Translations under genes and position numbers: made by a program
Part shown: one piece after another, positions 62,469-64,000 of the stretch
Layout: each line of letters starts with the position of its first letter
Numbering within the stretch: the first letter of the stretch is position 1
Notes under the pieces: model-generated
Told to the model about the DNA's origin: nothing
The model's input: only the letters and a program-made list of their open reading frames with translations
The model's database searches: none
Source: Rhynchopus sp. YZ270_cl-10
Lineage: Eukaryota; Euglenozoa; Diplonemea; Diplonemida; Diplonemidae
DNA length: 64,000 nt
Direction of reading: 5' to 3'
Assembly: GCA_964035575.1 (NCBI GenBank)
Contig: OZ037840.1
Span: 1,054,001 to 1,118,000 of the forward strand

Positions 62469-62677
62469 AACGCAAGTGCAGCGTGCCGTGTCCCTTCTCT
62501 CTTGCGATGAAGCAGCCGGTACCACCCGCGCCTTTCTTGTGTGTTCACTAGTTGCACGCCTCTGACAAGTTTTCTTTCTTTTCCTTCTTTTCCTTCGTTT
62601 CTCCTGCTATTCTCAATAACGCCCCTCCCTGGGAATGAAAATAGTTGGATTCACGTATTTTGTCCTTTGTGAACAAG
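62469..62677. other. 3' flank of receptor gene 4
   Basis: Overlaps an alternative-frame Cys-rich reading that runs on to 62551. Otherwise T-rich sequence up to the hairpin element. Too short for another gene. Confidence 0.5.
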
Positions 62678-62718
62678 GTGACCAAGCACTGAGAAGCTTA
62701 GATTCATCTTATATGCAG
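62678..62718 (+). promoter_or_regulatory. GTGACTAAGC hairpin element, copy E
   Basis: CAAG|GTGACCAAGCACTGAGAAGCTTAGATTCATCTTATATGCAG, 210 bp after the stop of receptor gene 4. The shortest copy: the possible acceptor CAG follows directly. Confidence 0.5.
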
Positions 62719-62825
62719 TGGTTAAACAAAGTTCCGCCTAAGAAAAGTGCCCGCCTAAAGTAATTTCCGACATCGATTTCAATTCCGCCTTTAGTTTAGC
62801 AGTAAACTTTGTTTAACCACTGTAA
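62719..62825. repeat. Foldback repeat
   Basis: CAGTGGTTAAACAAAGTT ... AACTTTGTTTAACCACTG, roughly 105 bp with further inner pairing (CGCCTAAG, CGCCTTTAG). Probably a small MITE; the flanks are not resolved. Confidence 0.7.
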
Positions 62826-63037
62826 TACTTTCTTTGCACCGCCTCAGACCCCCGTCGGGGGGTACAAAAAATTCCTCTTTACAGCCATACAGCATGCCGT
62901 GTGTTTGTTTTTCATATTACTTTGAGGGAAACACATATCGTTCCACAGACGGGGTGCCCCCAGCAAACGTATGGTTAATTACTCCCCCTTTCAAAAGGCT
63001 TTATTTTTTTTCCGCCTAGGTTTGTTGGACCCCCACC

Positions 63038-63322
63038 ATGTGTTGGCTGCAGGTATTTAAGCCTGCATCCGTTGTGGCATCTCATTGGACGACTGCTGTA
63101 TGTGTGCGTTTAGACGGAAACATCTTCGTTGTACCGCTCAAATGCATGACCCCACCCACTTCTTCTTCTTTTTCTGTTTTGTGGAAGAAGGCTGCAAGCA
63201 CACAACGCTTCAGGAAGTGGGCTGCTGGGTATGAAATGGTGTGCCGTCTTGCTTGTCTTTTCATTCAGGGCTGGCATCGTGTGTGGGTCAGTCGGAGGCC
63301 CTCCCTCAGCAACCATTTATAA
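63038..63322 (+). CDS. Possible small protein, 94 aa, unknown
   Basis: Start in CCCACCATG, a good context. The composition is coding-like (WTTAVCVRLDGNIFVVPL, LWKKAASTQRFRKWAAGYEM). The stop lies four bases before hairpin copy F. No family is recognised, and it may be an exon of a larger gene. Confidence 0.35.
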   Translation: MCWLQVFKPASVVASHWTTAVCVRLDGNIFVVPLKCMTPPTSSSFSVLWKKAASTQRFRKWAAGYEMVCRLACLFIQGWHRVWVSRRPSLSNHL

Positions 63323-63326
63323 GAAG

Positions 63327-63381
63327 GTGACGAGAAGCACAGAGAGAGCTTAGGGTCATCTTCCTAAACCTTTCTTTTTAA
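63327..63381 (+). promoter_or_regulatory. GTGACTAAGC hairpin element, copy F
   Basis: GAAG|GTGACGAGAAGCACAG, AGCTTAGGGTCATCTTCCTA, AACCTTTC then a T/A tract. It immediately follows the 94-codon ORF. Confidence 0.55.
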
Positions 63382-64000
63382 CAAAAAAAAAAGTGTCAAC
63401 TTGTTGTCGTTCCCTCACCCCTCTTTTTGTAGTTTTTTTTTATGTGTTGACGCTTCCACACACACTATCTCTCACCTGTTGGGTGGTGTTGTGGAGGACA
63501 GTTGGGTGATGTGAACTACGTTGACACTTTCCGCGCAATAGTAGTGTGCGTAATAATTTATCTTGAGTAACTTATCTTGTGTCTTTTTTTCTTCTTTTTT
63601 TATTTACGAACTGTGCAGGCAAAAAAACTTCGTGTCCCCTCGTACTATGTTTTCTCGTTGCTCCACGTAGCTGCTGCAGCGCTCACATTTTCGCATTTCT
63701 TGTTTTGAGCCTGAGAGTACATATGTGACACTTTGTAGCTGGTGTGCATTGAGAATTAATAATGACCTCGTCCCTCCCCATATTTCTTGCAAAAACGGAG
63801 GGTAAAAAAGTGATCGGGGGAAAGAAGCACTGTAATGAGCCCTTTTCTTTTCGTGATCTGTTCTGTTGATGTACCCGAAGAAGATCTTTTTGTCAACATT
63901 GGAACGACGTAAATTGGTGTTCCTGACCCCTCCTGCTTTTTTGCAAAGTTTAAAGCAATCTTGCTTGTCCTTATGTTTTGCGGTTAACACCAAATTAAAT
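63382..64000. other. Window end, no supported gene
   Basis: T-rich sequence. A minus-strand open frame at 63604-63993 (129 codons, with CERC and CFKLC) is possible but has no family match or context. Confidence 0.4.

Noticed and set aside
63604-63993. 129-codon minus-strand frame at the window end
   Set aside because: It has some Cys pairs but no family match, no upstream context and AT-rich surroundings. Left as possible only.

Overview
The window is nuclear DNA of a single-celled eukaryote. It encodes a PTEN-type phosphatase, class III nucleotide-cyclase-related receptors with an extracellular sensor, and eukaryotic hAT, piggyBac-like, mariner-like, tyrosine-recombinase and LINE elements. 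Coding regions are intronless as far as I can see and richer in G+C than the T/A-run-rich spacers. I cannot name the lineage. I saw no rRNA or tRNA gene, CRISPR array or bacterial operon.

Layout. 1-1632: 3' part of a membrane nucleotide cyclase with an intact catalytic domain and a second, degenerate cyclase-like domain. 2562-6149: a 1195-aa PTEN-like phosphatase with a long disordered N-terminus and a possible Ras-binding-like segment. 6.2-12.7 kb: repeat-rich spacer with several short inverted-repeat elements. 12961-15450, 17089-19563, 35488-37959 and 59865-62468: four near-identical receptor genes (TM, ectodomain, TM, linker, catalytically dead cyclase homology domain).

The last three receptor genes mark a tandem array. 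The interval from gene 2 to gene 3 (18.4 kb) and from gene 3 to gene 4 (24.4 kb) each reduce to about 7.35-7.37 kb once segments present in only one copy are removed. Most of those segments are transposable elements, and each unit supplies the empty site for the other's insertions. The gene 2-3 unit carries a hAT-like element (19929-20723), an 8.9-kb inverted-repeat composite with a tyrosine recombinase gene and two truncated OTU-domain LINE copies (20889-29753), a second hAT-like element (30135-30969) and a TA-flanked mariner-like element (32155-32690). The gene 3-4 unit carries a 125-bp MITE (38762-38886), a TTAA-flanked piggyBac-like element holding an intact hAT (39089-43665), an 11.1-kb hAT-ended element without a recognisable transposase (45328-56427), and two shorter segments (58152-58537, 58757-59557).

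Each of the two large units also carries a TATA-box-preceded 43-codon ORF that encodes the same peptide in both, and two copies of a 60-80-nt module with possible Pol III features. A 45-nt hairpin element opening with GTGACTAAGC recurs six times on the + strand. One copy directly precedes the PTEN start codon and another directly follows a 94-codon ORF.

Functionally, the host genes suggest membrane signalling. One cyclase looks active and four receptors have dead cyclase domains, so these may act as regulatory partners or cAMP-independent receptors (inference). PTEN adds phosphoinositide signalling.
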